A stretch of DNA of 13,399 nucleotides from DATEDA01 sp035286595 (GCA_035286595.1 DATEDA010000149.1:1-13399); one strand, 5' to 3'; counted from the first letter of the stretch, positions 1 to 7,019 are shown. A program made the numbers and translations. Notes: generated by a model not told the origin, from the sequence alone.

Positions 1-741
1 GCGCGGAGCGAGGCGGCGATCCGGGACGCGGACGACGCGCTGCGCGACAGCTACGCCCAGGTCCAGGACCTGGCGGGACGCCTCATCAGCGCGCAGGAAG
101 GCGAGCGCACGCGCATCGCGCGCGACCTGCACGACGACGTCGGGCAGCAGCTCGCCGCGGTGGCGATCGGGCTGAGCCGCGTGCGGCAGCACCTGCCCGC
201 CGACTCTTCCGGAACGGCCGAGGACGTCTCGCGCCTGCAGGAGGGCGTGAATCACATCGCCCACGCGCTCCGCGATCTCTCCCACGAGCTGCATCCGGCG
301 GCGCTGCGGCACCTCGGGCTGGGCGTGGCGCTCAAGGGGCATTGCCGCGAATTCGCCGAGCGGCACGGGATCGAGGTCGACTTCCGGGCCGAGGGCGACC
401 TGCGACCGGTCACGCCGGAGATCGCCCTCTGCGCCTTCCGGGTGGCGCAGGAAGCGCTCCGGAACGTGGCGCAGCACGCCGGGACGATCGCCGTGCGCGT
501 CCGTCTGGCGGGTGCCGACGGCGCGCTCAGGCTGACGATCGGCGACGACGGGCGCGGCTTCGACCGCGACGCGGCCGCGGCGTTGCCCGGCCTCGGCCTG
601 ATCGGCATGGACGAACGCGTGCGCGCCGTGGGCGGACGCTTGACCATCGACACGCAGCCCGGCGAGGGGACGACGGTCGCAATCCACGTCCCGATCGGAG
701 ACCCGGCGCATGGCGCGCCCGACCGTCCTCCTCGCGGATGA
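1..741 (+). CDS. Sensor histidine kinase, NarX/DegS/UhpB type (5' end outside window)
   Basis: The reading frame is open from the first base, so only the last 246 residues are visible. It shows a HisKA_3 dimerisation/phosphoacceptor segment with the motif RIARDLHDDVGQQLA; the predicted phosphorylated histidine is codon 44 (130-132). A HATPase_c domain follows: N-box RVAQEALRNVAQHA near codons 147-160, G1 box GDDGRGFD near 181-188, and G2 box GLGLIGMDERV near 197-207. In this family the kinase autophosphorylates on His and passes phosphate to a NarL-type regulator. The sensor and membrane part lies upstream and is unseen, so the signal is unknown. The end overlaps the next gene by 32 bp, which suggests co-translation with its cognate regulator. 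The first in-frame GTG (160) falls after the catalytic His and is not the true start. Confidence 0.93.
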   Translation, partial: ARSEAAIRDADDALRDSYAQVQDLAGRLISAQEGERTRIARDLHDDVGQQLAAVAIGLSRVRQHLPADSSGTAEDVSRLQEGVNHIAHALRDLSHELHPAALRHLGLGVALKGHCREFAERHGIEVDFRAEGDLRPVTPEIALCAFRVAQEALRNVAQHAGTIAVRVRLAGADGALRLTIGDDGRGFDRDAAAALPGLGLIGMDERVRAVGGRLTIDTQPGEGTTVAIHVPIGDPAHGAPDRPPRG

Positions 742-1339
742 CCACGCGATCGTCGCCGAGGGCCTGAGCCGGCTGCTCGGCGAGCGCTTCGAGCTCGTCG
801 GCACCGTCGGCGACGGCCTGGCGCTGGTCGAGGCGGCGAAACGGCTCCGGCCGGACGTCATCGTGGCGGACATCGACATGCCCGGCTTGAGCGGCCTCGA
901 AGCGGTGCGGCGGCTCGCCGCGCAGGGACACGCGGTCCGGGCGGTCTTCCTCACGATGCACGCCGACCCCGACCTGGCGGTGGAGGCCATGCGCTCCGGC
1001 GGGGCCGGCTTCGTCCTCAAGCACGCCGCCGGCGAGGAGCTCGTGGCCGCGATCGAGCACGTGCTCGAGGGCCGGTTCTACCTGACGCCGCGCATCGCGA
1101 AGGACGTGATCGCGGCGATCGCCGCGCCACCGCCCCCGGACGACACGCTGACGCCGCGTCAGCTGGACGTGCTTCGTCTCCTCGCCGACGGGCTGCGCGT
1201 CAAGCAGATCGCGGCGAAGCTCGAGCTCTCGCCGCGCACCGTCGAGACGCACAAGTACGAAATGATGGAGGTCCTCGGCGTGCAGACGACCGCCGAGCTG
1301 CTCCGCCACGCCATCCGCCGGGGCTGGATCCAGCCGTAG
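710..1339 (+). CDS. NarL/FixJ-family response regulator (receiver + LuxR-type HTH)
   Basis: This is a 209-aa two-domain transcription regulator. The N-terminal receiver (about residues 5-118) has the acidic pocket D10-D11, phosphoacceptor D54 in VADIDMPG, T82 in FLTMH and K104 in VLKH, so it should be phosphorylation-competent. The C-terminal GerE/LuxR helix-turn-helix (about 146-205) carries the signature LTPRQLDVLRLLADGL followed by SPRTVETHK. Length is typical for the family. The ATG at 710 has GGAG at 697-700, nine bases upstream, and lies inside the end of the kinase gene, so the two form a coupled kinase-regulator pair. Target genes cannot be read from the sequence; the T-rich repeated element just downstream (1366-1407) is a possible site of action, which is speculation. 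Confidence 0.95.
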   Translation: MARPTVLLADDHAIVAEGLSRLLGERFELVGTVGDGLALVEAAKRLRPDVIVADIDMPGLSGLEAVRRLAAQGHAVRAVFLTMHADPDLAVEAMRSGGAGFVLKHAAGEELVAAIEHVLEGRFYLTPRIAKDVIAAIAAPPPPDDTLTPRQLDVLRLLADGLRVKQIAAKLELSPRTVETHKYEMMEVLGVQTTAELLRHAIRRGWIQP

Positions 1340-1361
1340 CCCGGGCCGCGCAAGCGGGCTG

Positions 1362-1387
1362 CCGGCTCCGTATTTTTTCGGAGCCGG
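1362..1387 (+). repeat. Perfect 9-bp inverted repeat with a T-rich loop
   Basis: The left arm CCGGCTCCG (1362-1370) and right arm CGGAGCCGG (1379-1387) pair perfectly around the 8-nt loop TATTTTTT. A weaker stem, AGCCCG (1338-1343) with CGGGCT (1355-1360), lies directly before it and starts in the regulator's stop codon. The T-run sits in the loop rather than after the stem, so this is not a textbook intrinsic terminator. The right arm could instead pair with CTCCG at 1393-1397. It may end the kinase-regulator message or be a binding site. Confidence 0.5.
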
Positions 1388-1407
1388 AAAGCCTCCGTAG
1401 TTTTCCG
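1366..1407 (+). repeat. Two-copy direct repeat CTCCGTA(T/G)TTTT
   Basis: The 11-mer CTCCGTATTTT at 1366-1376 recurs as CTCCGTAGTTTT-like sequence from 1393, an offset of 27 bases. Each unit has CCG and CGG/CCG triplets flanking a T-rich core. The pair lies 60-100 bases before the lone receiver gene, where an activator or repressor site would be expected. No strong -35/-10 pair was seen beside it. Confidence 0.35.
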
Positions 1408-1464
1408 CTGTTCGACGCCGCGGTTCCGCCGTTACCCTCCGCAAAGGATCCGTGGGGTGACGCC

Positions 1465-1899
1465 GTGCCTCCAAGGGACGCTTCGCAGGCAAGACCGGAC
1501 GCGCGAGCGCGGCTGCTCCTCGCCGACGATCACCCGACGGTTGCGCTGCTCCTGCGCGGCATCCTCGACCAGGAGTTCGAGATTCTGGCGACGGTCTCGG
1601 ACGGGCTCGCGCTGGTCGCGGCCGCGCGGCGGCTCGCGCCGGATGCGATCGTGAGCGACATCTCGATGCCCGGGCTGGACGGCGTCGCTGCCGCCGCCGA
1701 GCTCCTGCGCGAGGACCCGCGACGACGCGTCGTCCTGGTGACGAGCGACTGCGAGGTCCAGATCGTGCGCAAGGCGGCCGAGATCGGCGTGCTCGGGCTC
1801 GTGACCAAGGCCGCGGCGGTCCAGACGCTCGTGCCCGCGGTGCGCGCGGCACTGGCCGGAGAGCGCTACGGGTTTGCCGAGCGACAGCACGCTGCCTAG
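1465..1899 (+). CDS. Stand-alone receiver-domain protein (single-domain response regulator)
   Basis: This 144-aa protein is a CheY-like receiver with no output domain. The acidic pair is D21-D22 in LLLADDHPT, the phosphoacceptor is D65 in IVSDISMPG, with T93 in VLVTSD and K115 in LVTKAA, so all key phosphorylation residues are present. The stretch FEILATVSDGLALV closely parallels FELVGTVGDGLALV of the regulator two genes earlier, pointing to a local duplication followed by loss of the LuxR-type HTH. The GTG start at 1465 is the first usable in-frame start and has a G-rich stretch seven bases upstream; the first 14 residues precede the receiver fold and are less certain. Single-domain receivers commonly act as phosphate sinks, relay intermediates or protein-binding switches; which applies here is unknown. 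Confidence 0.88.
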   Translation: MPPRDASQARPDARARLLLADDHPTVALLLRGILDQEFEILATVSDGLALVAAARRLAPDAIVSDISMPGLDGVAAAAELLREDPRRRVVLVTSDCEVQIVRKAAEIGVLGLVTKAAAVQTLVPAVRAALAGERYGFAERQHAA

Positions 1900-1934
1900 A
1901 GACTAGAGGAGCCGACTACGAGTTCGCATCGGGA

Positions 1935-1986
1935 CCGCCGGGGGGCAGACTCCCTCTCTCCCCCTCCTCCTGCTGCCCCCCGGCGG
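1935..1986 (+). repeat. 14-bp perfect GC-rich inverted repeat with pyrimidine loop
   Basis: The arms CCGCCGGGGGGCAG (1935-1948) and CTGCCCCCCGGCGG (1973-1986) are exact reverse complements. The 24-nt loop (1949-1972) is almost all C and T. It lies in the 116-bp gap between the lone receiver gene and the 60-aa ORF. A 14-bp GC helix would be very stable in RNA, but no T-run follows, so it is either a rho-assisted or imperfect terminator for the upstream gene or a 5'-leader structure for the downstream pair. Confidence 0.6.
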
Positions 1987-2015
1987 GCGCCCGAGCGCGA
2001 CCAGGAGCCGCTAGC

Positions 2016-2198
2016 ATGAAGGCCGACCTCATCTCTCTCGATGCGGCCCGCGCGGACCGGCACGCGAGCGCGGCGGGCGATGCGCTCCGCGCGGCGGGGA
2101 CGATGCTGCTCGTCGGCGCCAGCCTGGTGCTGATCGCCGGCGGCATCGTTGCCGCGGCGCTGTGGTTCGTGTGGCGGCTCGCGGAGATCGTCCCGTGA
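2016..2198 (+). CDS. Small single-pass membrane protein, hypothetical (60 aa)
   Basis: The ATG at 2016 has AGGAG at 2003-2007, eight bases upstream, which supports a translated gene. The protein has a short charged N-terminal part (residues 1-27, several Arg/Asp/Ala) and one strongly hydrophobic segment at about residues 28-53 ending in ALWFVWRL, then a six-residue tail. This looks like a single inner-membrane helix, with the charged N-terminus probably cytoplasmic. Its stop codon overlaps the start of the next small ORF (GTGA at 2195-2198), so the two are probably co-translated. I do not recognise the family and assign no function. Codon use is as GC-rich as neighbouring genes, so it looks native. 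Confidence 0.7.
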   Translation: MKADLISLDAARADRHASAAGDALRAAGTMLLVGASLVLIAGGIVAAALWFVWRLAEIVP

Positions 2199-2386
2199 TC
2201 CACGAGATCCCGGCCAAGTCGAAGCTCTTGCCGCCGATCCCGATCACCGACCGGCAGTTCGTCTACCGGCGGGCGGGCGACACCGACGTGCGCGCGACCT
2301 TCGCGCGCGTGCGCGCGGCGCTCGAGGCCGGCAAGCTGCCGCCGCCCAACCCGGGCCCGGTTTACCCCGCTCCTTCACCCCGCTAG
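2195..2386 (+). CDS. Small proline-rich hypothetical protein (63 aa)
   Basis: The GTG at 2195 is chosen because it overlaps the previous stop in a GTGA arrangement and has GGAG at 2183-2186, eight bases upstream. The frame also opens further upstream at 2162, but that would overlap the 60-aa gene for no benefit. The product is soluble by inspection: it begins IHEIPAKSKLLPPIPITDRQ, has a charged central helix-like stretch (FARVRAALEAGKL), and ends in a proline-rich tail (PPPNPGPVYPAPSPR). No cysteines, motifs or known domain were recognised. Coupling to the membrane mini-protein suggests the two work together, which is inference. The gene ends only 13 bases from the convergent HD-GYP gene. Confidence 0.6.
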   Translation: MIHEIPAKSKLLPPIPITDRQFVYRRAGDTDVRATFARVRAALEAGKLPPPNPGPVYPAPSPR

Positions 2387-2399
2387 GGGGAAATCTGTC

Positions 2400-5294
2400 T
2401 TAGCGGGCGACGCCTGCCGCTGCCGGTGCGCTGGCGGCCGCGACGTAACGGGCGACGTCCACCTCGTCGATCTGCTCGGGGAGCAGATGCCGCTCCGCGT
2501 ACTCCTGATAGACGCCGGAGCTGAGGAAGAGCGCGAAGAGATCCGGGTCGATGTGCCGGTCCGCGCGCATCCGGTCCATGATCCCGATCGACTCCGAGAG
2601 CTTCTTCGCCTTCTTGTACGGCCGGTCCGCGGCCGTGAGCGCCTCGAAGATGTCCGCGATCGCCATCGCCCGCGCCGGCAGGCTCATCTCGCCGGCGGCG
2701 AGGCGCTTCGGGTAGCCGGTCCCGTCGAGCTTCTCGTGGTGCCCGCCGGCGAACTCCGGCGCGCGGCGCAGGTGCTTCGGGAACGGCAGCCGCGAGAGCA
2801 TCACGATCGTCTGCACGATGTGATCGTTGATGACGTACCGCTCCTCCACGGTCAGCGTGCCGCGGCCGATCGCGAGGTTGTGGAGCTCGCCGCGGTTGTA
2901 CTTGTGCTCGGGCACCTCGATCCGGAAGCCCCACGGGTTGTCCGCCGGGATCCGCTCTTCCGGCGGGCGGAGAACGATGTGCTCGGGCTTGTCGGCGAGC
3001 AGCCGCTCGGGCGCGGGCAGCGGCGGCGCCGGCTCGCGCTCCTTGCGCCCGCGCTCCTCCCACGAGACCCCGAGGCGGTCGTCGAGCGTCCGCATCCAGG
3101 TCCGCTCCGCGATCTTCCGGAGCCGGGCGATGCGATCGGGTGCCATGAACTCCCCGCCTTCGTTGCACTCGGCGACGAACGCGAACTCCCGGTCGAGCTC
3201 GCGCGACTCGCGCTCGAGCGCCGCGAGCGACGCCGCGCGGTCCTCGCCGGCGGCGATCCGCTTCCAGCACGCGATCTCCGCGTCCCGCTTCAGCACCTCG
3301 AAGCGCGTCCGGATCTCGTGGATGCGATCGCAGAGCGTCTCGAGCTTGGTCGCCTTGTCGACCACGAACTCGGGGGTGGTCACCTTGCCGCAGTCGTGCA
3401 GCCAGCAGGCGATGTCGAGCGTTTCCCACCCGTCCTCGGTCAGCGTGAAGTCGCGGAACGGCGCCGCGTCGCTTTCGCACGCCGCCTTGGTCAGCAGCTT
3501 GGTCAGGACCGGCACGCGCTGGCAGTGGCCGCCGGTGTACGGCGACTTCGCGTCGATCGCGCCGGCGACGAGCTTGATGAACGCGTCGAGCAGGTCCTTC
3601 TGCGCCTTGACGAGCCGCTGGTTGTCGATCGCCGCCGCGGCGACGCCCGCCAGCGCCGCGACGAACGCGAGGCGCTCCGTGCTCGTCTTGGCCGCGAGAT
3701 CGGGGCGATCGGCCCGGTGCAGCAGCCGCAGCACGCCGACCGTGTGCCCCTGCGGATTCTTGAGCGGGACCGCCGTCGCCTTCAAGCCGGTCGCGCCGGG
3801 CGCCGCGAGCTCGTCGGCGCCGGCGGCGCCGATCACCTGCGGCGCAAGCTGATCCACGCTCAGCGGATGCGCCGCAGCCGGCCTGAGCGTCACGTCGTCG
3901 TCGTCGAGCAGATAGACGATGCTGCCGTCGGCCGCGACGGCCTGCATCGCCTCGCGGCACACCTTCTCGAGCAGCGCCTCGAACCGGTGCTCGGCGGCGA
4001 GGTCGGCCGAGATGCCGAGGAAGTCGCGCACCGTCTCCTTCATCGAGTCCATCGCGTCCGCGAGATGGTCGATCTCGCGCACGATGGAGCGCGTGGTCGG
4101 CGCCGGGCTGAAATCGAACTCCTGGATCGCTCTCGCCTCCGCGGCGAGCCTGCGCAGCGGCGTCGACAGCAGCCGCGAGGCGAGCCAGGCGATCGGCGCA
4201 ACCGCGAGGATGAGGAGCGCCGTGACCAGCAGCGACTCGCGCTGGATCCGGGCCGCCTCGACCACGAGCTCGTCCTCGGGCGCGGCCATCAGCAGGTTCA
4301 CGCTCGTCCCTTCGCTCACCGGCAGGTGGCGCTGCACTCCGATCCACGTCCGCCCGCCCCACTCGAAGTCGCGGCGTCGTTCGTCGCGCGCGCCGGCCGA
4401 CGCGATCTGCGTGAGGACCGGCGCGCCGAGCGCGTCGACGGTCGCGAGCCGCACGCCGCCCCCCGGGTCGCGGCGGACGATCTTCTCCGGGTCGCGGTGC
4501 GCGAGGACGTCGCCGTTCCCGGAGACGATCGCGAGCTCCGCCGACGGCGTGATCGTGTGCGCGGCGAGGATCGCCGAGAGCTGGGCGAGCGTCACGTCCC
4601 CGGCCACGACGCTCGGGCCGGCGGCGCTGCGCCGCGCGACCGTCGCGCCGACCTCGCGCGTGGTGAAGAACACGTAGGGCGGAGTGACGGCGAGACCCTC
4701 GGCGCCGCGCGCAGCGGCGTACCACGGGCGCTGGCGCGGGTCGTAGTCCGGTCCTCCGCGGGGGCGCTGCCCAAGCGGGCGGAGCGCTGCATCGAAGTAG
4801 AGGTAGTTGGAGCGCACCGCGCCGCCTCCGCGCGTCTCGATCGACCAGACGACGTACGCGGCCGCCTCCGGCGCCTTGTACAGCTCGCGCTGCGCCGTGG
4901 TCCGCAGCGGCAGCACCTGAAAGAACTCGCCGTCGTCGTAGCCGACGTAGAGCGAGTGCAGCCGGTCGTTCCGGCGCAGCGCCTCGCGGAAGAGCGGCAG
5001 GCTCGCGAGCCGCTCGTCGAGGCTCGCCGCGGCGCCGACTCGCGTGCGCGCAAGCATCTCGACCGTGGTGTGGTTGAGCCGCGAGCCCTGCTCGAGGTCG
5101 GCGACGATCTCGTGATGCAGCCGGTCGAACACGCGGTCGGCCGCAGCGAGGACGAGCCGCGCGTGCTGCGAGTAGTTGAACCAGCCGATCACGCCGCCGG
5201 CGAGGACGATGAGCGCGATCGCGAGCGTCGCGATGTGCACGTGGAGGGGGTAGCGGCGCGGCGCGGGAGCGGCGCGGGGAGTGTTCGCATGCAT
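2400..5294 (-). CDS. Membrane sensor HD-GYP phosphodiesterase (Cache-like, HAMP, GAF, HD-GYP), 964 aa
   Basis: This is a predicted cyclic di-GMP phosphodiesterase. Domains in order: TM1 about residues 19-40; a large periplasmic sensor region about 41-350 (dCache-like, with WYAAARG near 191-197); TM2 about 354-374; HAMP about 375-425; GAF about 437-557; HD-GYP about 575-930. Metal-ligand motifs are visible: H590, H633-D634 in WLHDCGK, H825, and the full signature HHEKLDGTGYP at 852-862, plus D881. The HD and HHE motifs are about 218 residues apart, roughly 160 more than in compact HD-GYP domains, so there is an insertion (about 650-810) rich in charged residues. The ATG at 5294 has GGAG eight bases upstream and sits just before the membrane helix; an alternative start at 5393 would add 33 residues and use up most of the intergenic region. 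The gene is divergent from the transglycosylase gene. Confidence 0.93.
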   Translation of the reverse strand: MHANTPRAAPAPRRYPLHVHIATLAIALIVLAGGVIGWFNYSQHARLVLAAADRVFDRLHHEIVADLEQGSRLNHTTVEMLARTRVGAAASLDERLASLPLFREALRRNDRLHSLYVGYDDGEFFQVLPLRTTAQRELYKAPEAAAYVVWSIETRGGGAVRSNYLYFDAALRPLGQRPRGGPDYDPRQRPWYAAARGAEGLAVTPPYVFFTTREVGATVARRSAAGPSVVAGDVTLAQLSAILAAHTITPSAELAIVSGNGDVLAHRDPEKIVRRDPGGGVRLATVDALGAPVLTQIASAGARDERRRDFEWGGRTWIGVQRHLPVSEGTSVNLLMAAPEDELVVEAARIQRESLLVTALLILAVAPIAWLASRLLSTPLRRLAAEARAIQEFDFSPAPTTRSIVREIDHLADAMDSMKETVRDFLGISADLAAEHRFEALLEKVCREAMQAVAADGSIVYLLDDDDVTLRPAAAHPLSVDQLAPQVIGAAGADELAAPGATGLKATAVPLKNPQGHTVGVLRLLHRADRPDLAAKTSTERLAFVAALAGVAAAAIDNQRLVKAQKDLLDAFIKLVAGAIDAKSPYTGGHCQRVPVLTKLLTKAACESDAAPFRDFTLTEDGWETLDIACWLHDCGKVTTPEFVVDKATKLETLCDRIHEIRTRFEVLKRDAEIACWKRIAAGEDRAASLAALERESRELDREFAFVAECNEGGEFMAPDRIARLRKIAERTWMRTLDDRLGVSWEERGRKEREPAPPLPAPERLLADKPEHIVLRPPEERIPADNPWGFRIEVPEHKYNRGELHNLAIGRGTLTVEERYVINDHIVQTIVMLSRLPFPKHLRRAPEFAGGHHEKLDGTGYPKRLAAGEMSLPARAMAIADIFEALTAADRPYKKAKKLSESIGIMDRMRADRHIDPDLFALFLSSGVYQEYAERHLLPEQIDEVDVARYVAAASAPAAAGVAR

Positions 5295-5443
5295 GGGGCG
5301 CGCTCCGGGAGCGGGGTTTCCTTCGATGATAGACGCAACCGTCTGCCGCAGCGCCAGCGCCCTCCGTGTCGAGTCCTGGCGCGTGGCGTACACTCCGCTC
5401 GCCCGGCCGAGCCCGGGGCTGATTCGACCAAGGATCGACCGCG
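5295..5443. promoter_or_regulatory. Divergent intergenic region with a palindrome over a ribosome binding site
   Basis: These 149 bases must carry promoters for both flanking genes. On the minus strand a TATCAT -10-like hexamer lies at 5331-5326; on the plus strand TACACT lies at 5389-5394. Neither has a convincing -35, so both are weak calls. The palindrome CGCTCCGGGAGCG (5301-5313) contains the GGAG ribosome binding site of the HD-GYP gene, so a protein or RNA fold there could control its translation. The AAGGA at 5430-5434 serves the plus-strand gene. Confidence 0.4.
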
Positions 5444-6910
5444 ATGATCAGAGTGCTCCTTCCCCTCCTCGTCGGTCTGGCGCTGGTTGTGCAGCCCGCA
5501 ACCGCCCAGTCGCCGCAACCCGCCAAGCCGAAGCCGCAGCGCGCGGGTCTCCCGCACGACCTCATCACCCGGCAATGGACGGGTGACCTCGACGGCATGG
5601 TCGAGCGACGCCTGATCCGCGTGCTCACCGTCTACAGCAAGACCTTCTTCTTCGTCGATAAGGGCACGCAGCGCGGCGTCGTCCACGACATCGGGCGGGC
5701 GCTCGAGCACGAGCTCAACAGGAAGCTGAAAGCGAAGCGGCAGCGCGTGAGCGTCGCGTTCATCCCGGTGTCGCGCGACGAGCTGCTGCCGGCGCTCGTC
5801 GCCGGGCGCGGCGACATCGCGGCCGCGAACCTCACGATCACGCCCGAGCGACTGAAGACCGTCGACTTCGGCGATCCCTGGCTCAAGGGCGTGGACGAGA
5901 TCGTCGTCACCGGCCCGCATTCCCCGCCGATCGCGACCCTCGACGATCTCCAGGGGAAGGAGGTCTTCGCCCGCAAGTCGTCGAGCTACTACGAGAACCT
6001 GGTGAAGCTCAACGCCACGTTCAAGCAGCAGGGCAAGGCCGCCGTGAAGCTCACCCCGGCGCCCGAGGCGCTCGAGGACGAGGATCTGCTCGAGATGCTC
6101 AACGCCGGGCTGATCAAGGTCGTCGTCGTCGACAGCCACAAGGCGCAGTTCTGGAAACAGGTGTTCCCGGAGCTCACGCTGCATCCGGAGGTCGCAGTCG
6201 ACACGGGAGGGCAAATCGCGTGGGCGATCCGCAAGGACAGCCCGACGCTCAAGCACGAGGTGAACGAGTTCGTGAAGAAGCACGGCAAGGGCTCGGCGTT
6301 CGGGAACGAGATCTTCCACCGCTACCTCAAGAGCACGCGCTACGTTAAGAACGCGACCGCCGACGCCGAGGTGAAAAAGTTCAAGGCGACGATCGAGCTG
6401 TTCCGCAAGTACGGCGACAAGTACGGCCTCGACTGGATGCTGATGGCTGCACAGGGCTACCAGGAGTCGCGGCTCGACCAGAACGCGAAGAGCGCCGTCG
6501 GCGCCATCGGCGTGATGCAGGTGATGCCGGCGACCGGCAAGGAGCTGAACGTCGGCGACATCACGCAGGTCGACCCCAACATCCACGCCGGGGTGAAGTA
6601 CATCCGCTTCATGATCGACCAGTACTACAAGAACGAGCCGATGGACGACCTGAACAAGGGGCTGTTCGCGTTCGCCTCCTACAACGCCGGCCCGGGGCGC
6701 ATCGCCGGCCTGCGCAAGGAGGCCGCGAAACGCGGGCTCAACCAGAACGTCTGGTTCAACAACGTCGAGCGCGTCGCCGCCGAGAAGATCGGCCGCGAGA
6801 CCGTCACCTACGTCTCGAACATCTACAAGTACTACGTCGCCTACGCGCTCGTCCAGGGCGAGTACCTGGAGCGGATGGAAGCGCGCAAGCAGTTCATGCC
6901 GCAGAAATGA
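5444..6910 (+). CDS. mltF: MltF-like lytic transglycosylase (SBP_bac_3 + SLT domains)
   Basis: This 488-aa exported protein should cleave peptidoglycan glycan strands, forming 1,6-anhydro-muramyl ends. A signal peptide covers about residues 1-21 (ending PATAQS). There is no lipobox cysteine near the N-terminus, so it is probably periplasmic and not a lipoprotein. Residues about 55-300 form a solute-binding-protein-3-like domain (TITPERLKTVDFGDPW is typical), which acts as a regulatory module in MltF. Residues about 315-470 form the SLT catalytic domain, with the predicted catalytic glutamate E341 in QGYQESRLD, then GAIGVMQVMPAT and ASYNAGPGRI. Length and domain order match MltF. The ATG at 5444 has AAGGA nine bases upstream. 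The gene stands alone on its strand before the hip region. Confidence 0.93.
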   Translation: MIRVLLPLLVGLALVVQPATAQSPQPAKPKPQRAGLPHDLITRQWTGDLDGMVERRLIRVLTVYSKTFFFVDKGTQRGVVHDIGRALEHELNRKLKAKRQRVSVAFIPVSRDELLPALVAGRGDIAAANLTITPERLKTVDFGDPWLKGVDEIVVTGPHSPPIATLDDLQGKEVFARKSSSYYENLVKLNATFKQQGKAAVKLTPAPEALEDEDLLEMLNAGLIKVVVVDSHKAQFWKQVFPELTLHPEVAVDTGGQIAWAIRKDSPTLKHEVNEFVKKHGKGSAFGNEIFHRYLKSTRYVKNATADAEVKKFKATIELFRKYGDKYGLDWMLMAAQGYQESRLDQNAKSAVGAIGVMQVMPATGKELNVGDITQVDPNIHAGVKYIRFMIDQYYKNEPMDDLNKGLFAFASYNAGPGRIAGLRKEAAKRGLNQNVWFNNVERVAAEKIGRETVTYVSNIYKYYVAYALVQGEYLERMEARKQFMPQK

Positions 6911-6966
6911 CCGACTGGCGTCGCGCGGCGCGCGGCCGCTCTACGACCGGTCCGCCGCAGCGCCGT

Positions 6967-7005
6967 AAATATAACGCCTACATAATATCTTGAAAATATT
7001 ACGCC
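6967..7005 (+). repeat. 12-bp near-identical direct repeat upstream of hipB
   Basis: AAATATAACGCC (6967-6978) and AAATATTACGCC (6994-7005) differ at one base and are offset by 27 bases. The second copy begins within the predicted -35 box. The inverse form GCGTAAT appears at 7034-7040. The arrangement suggests repeated protein-binding sites in the hipBA control region. Confidence 0.45.
6983..7001 (+). promoter_or_regulatory. Palindrome overlapping the hipB -35 box
   Basis: TAATATCTTGAAAATATTA has 6-bp perfect arms separated by seven bases and contains the predicted -35 box TTGAAA in its centre. A dimeric regulator bound here would block the promoter. Its centre is 36 bases from the centre of the 7020-7036 palindrome. 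Confidence 0.4.
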
Positions 7006-7018
7006 AAGGCGATATGCT
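6990..7018 (+). promoter_or_regulatory. Predicted sigma70-type promoter of hipBA
   Basis: TTGAAA (6990-6995, five of six consensus bases) and TATGCT (7013-7018, four of six) are separated by 17 bases in an AT-rich pocket of an otherwise GC-rich sequence. Transcription would begin near 7025, giving a short leader of about 20 bases before hipB. Confidence 0.5.
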
Positions 7019-7019
7019 G

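Noticed and set aside
1362..1387. Calling the 1362-1387 hairpin a standard rho-independent terminator
   Set aside because: The T-run lies in the loop rather than after the stem, so the usual mechanism does not apply; it is listed only as an inverted repeat.
2162..2194. Upstream start at 2162 for the 63-aa ORF
   Set aside because: The GTG at 2195 has GGAG at ideal spacing and a stop/start overlap with the previous gene; the upstream start has neither.
5294..5393. Upstream alternative start for the HD-GYP gene at 5393
   Set aside because: The ATG at 5294 has a good ribosome binding site and places the first membrane helix near the N-terminus as usual. The longer form would take up most of the divergent promoter region.
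2487..5447. Very long plus-strand open frame (986 codons) opposite the HD-GYP gene
   Set aside because: It is a mirror of the real gene: its product is dominated by Arg, Val, Asp, Glu and Leu without domain order, while the minus strand shows a full multi-domain protein with catalytic motifs. Long antisense frames are common in DNA of this GC content.
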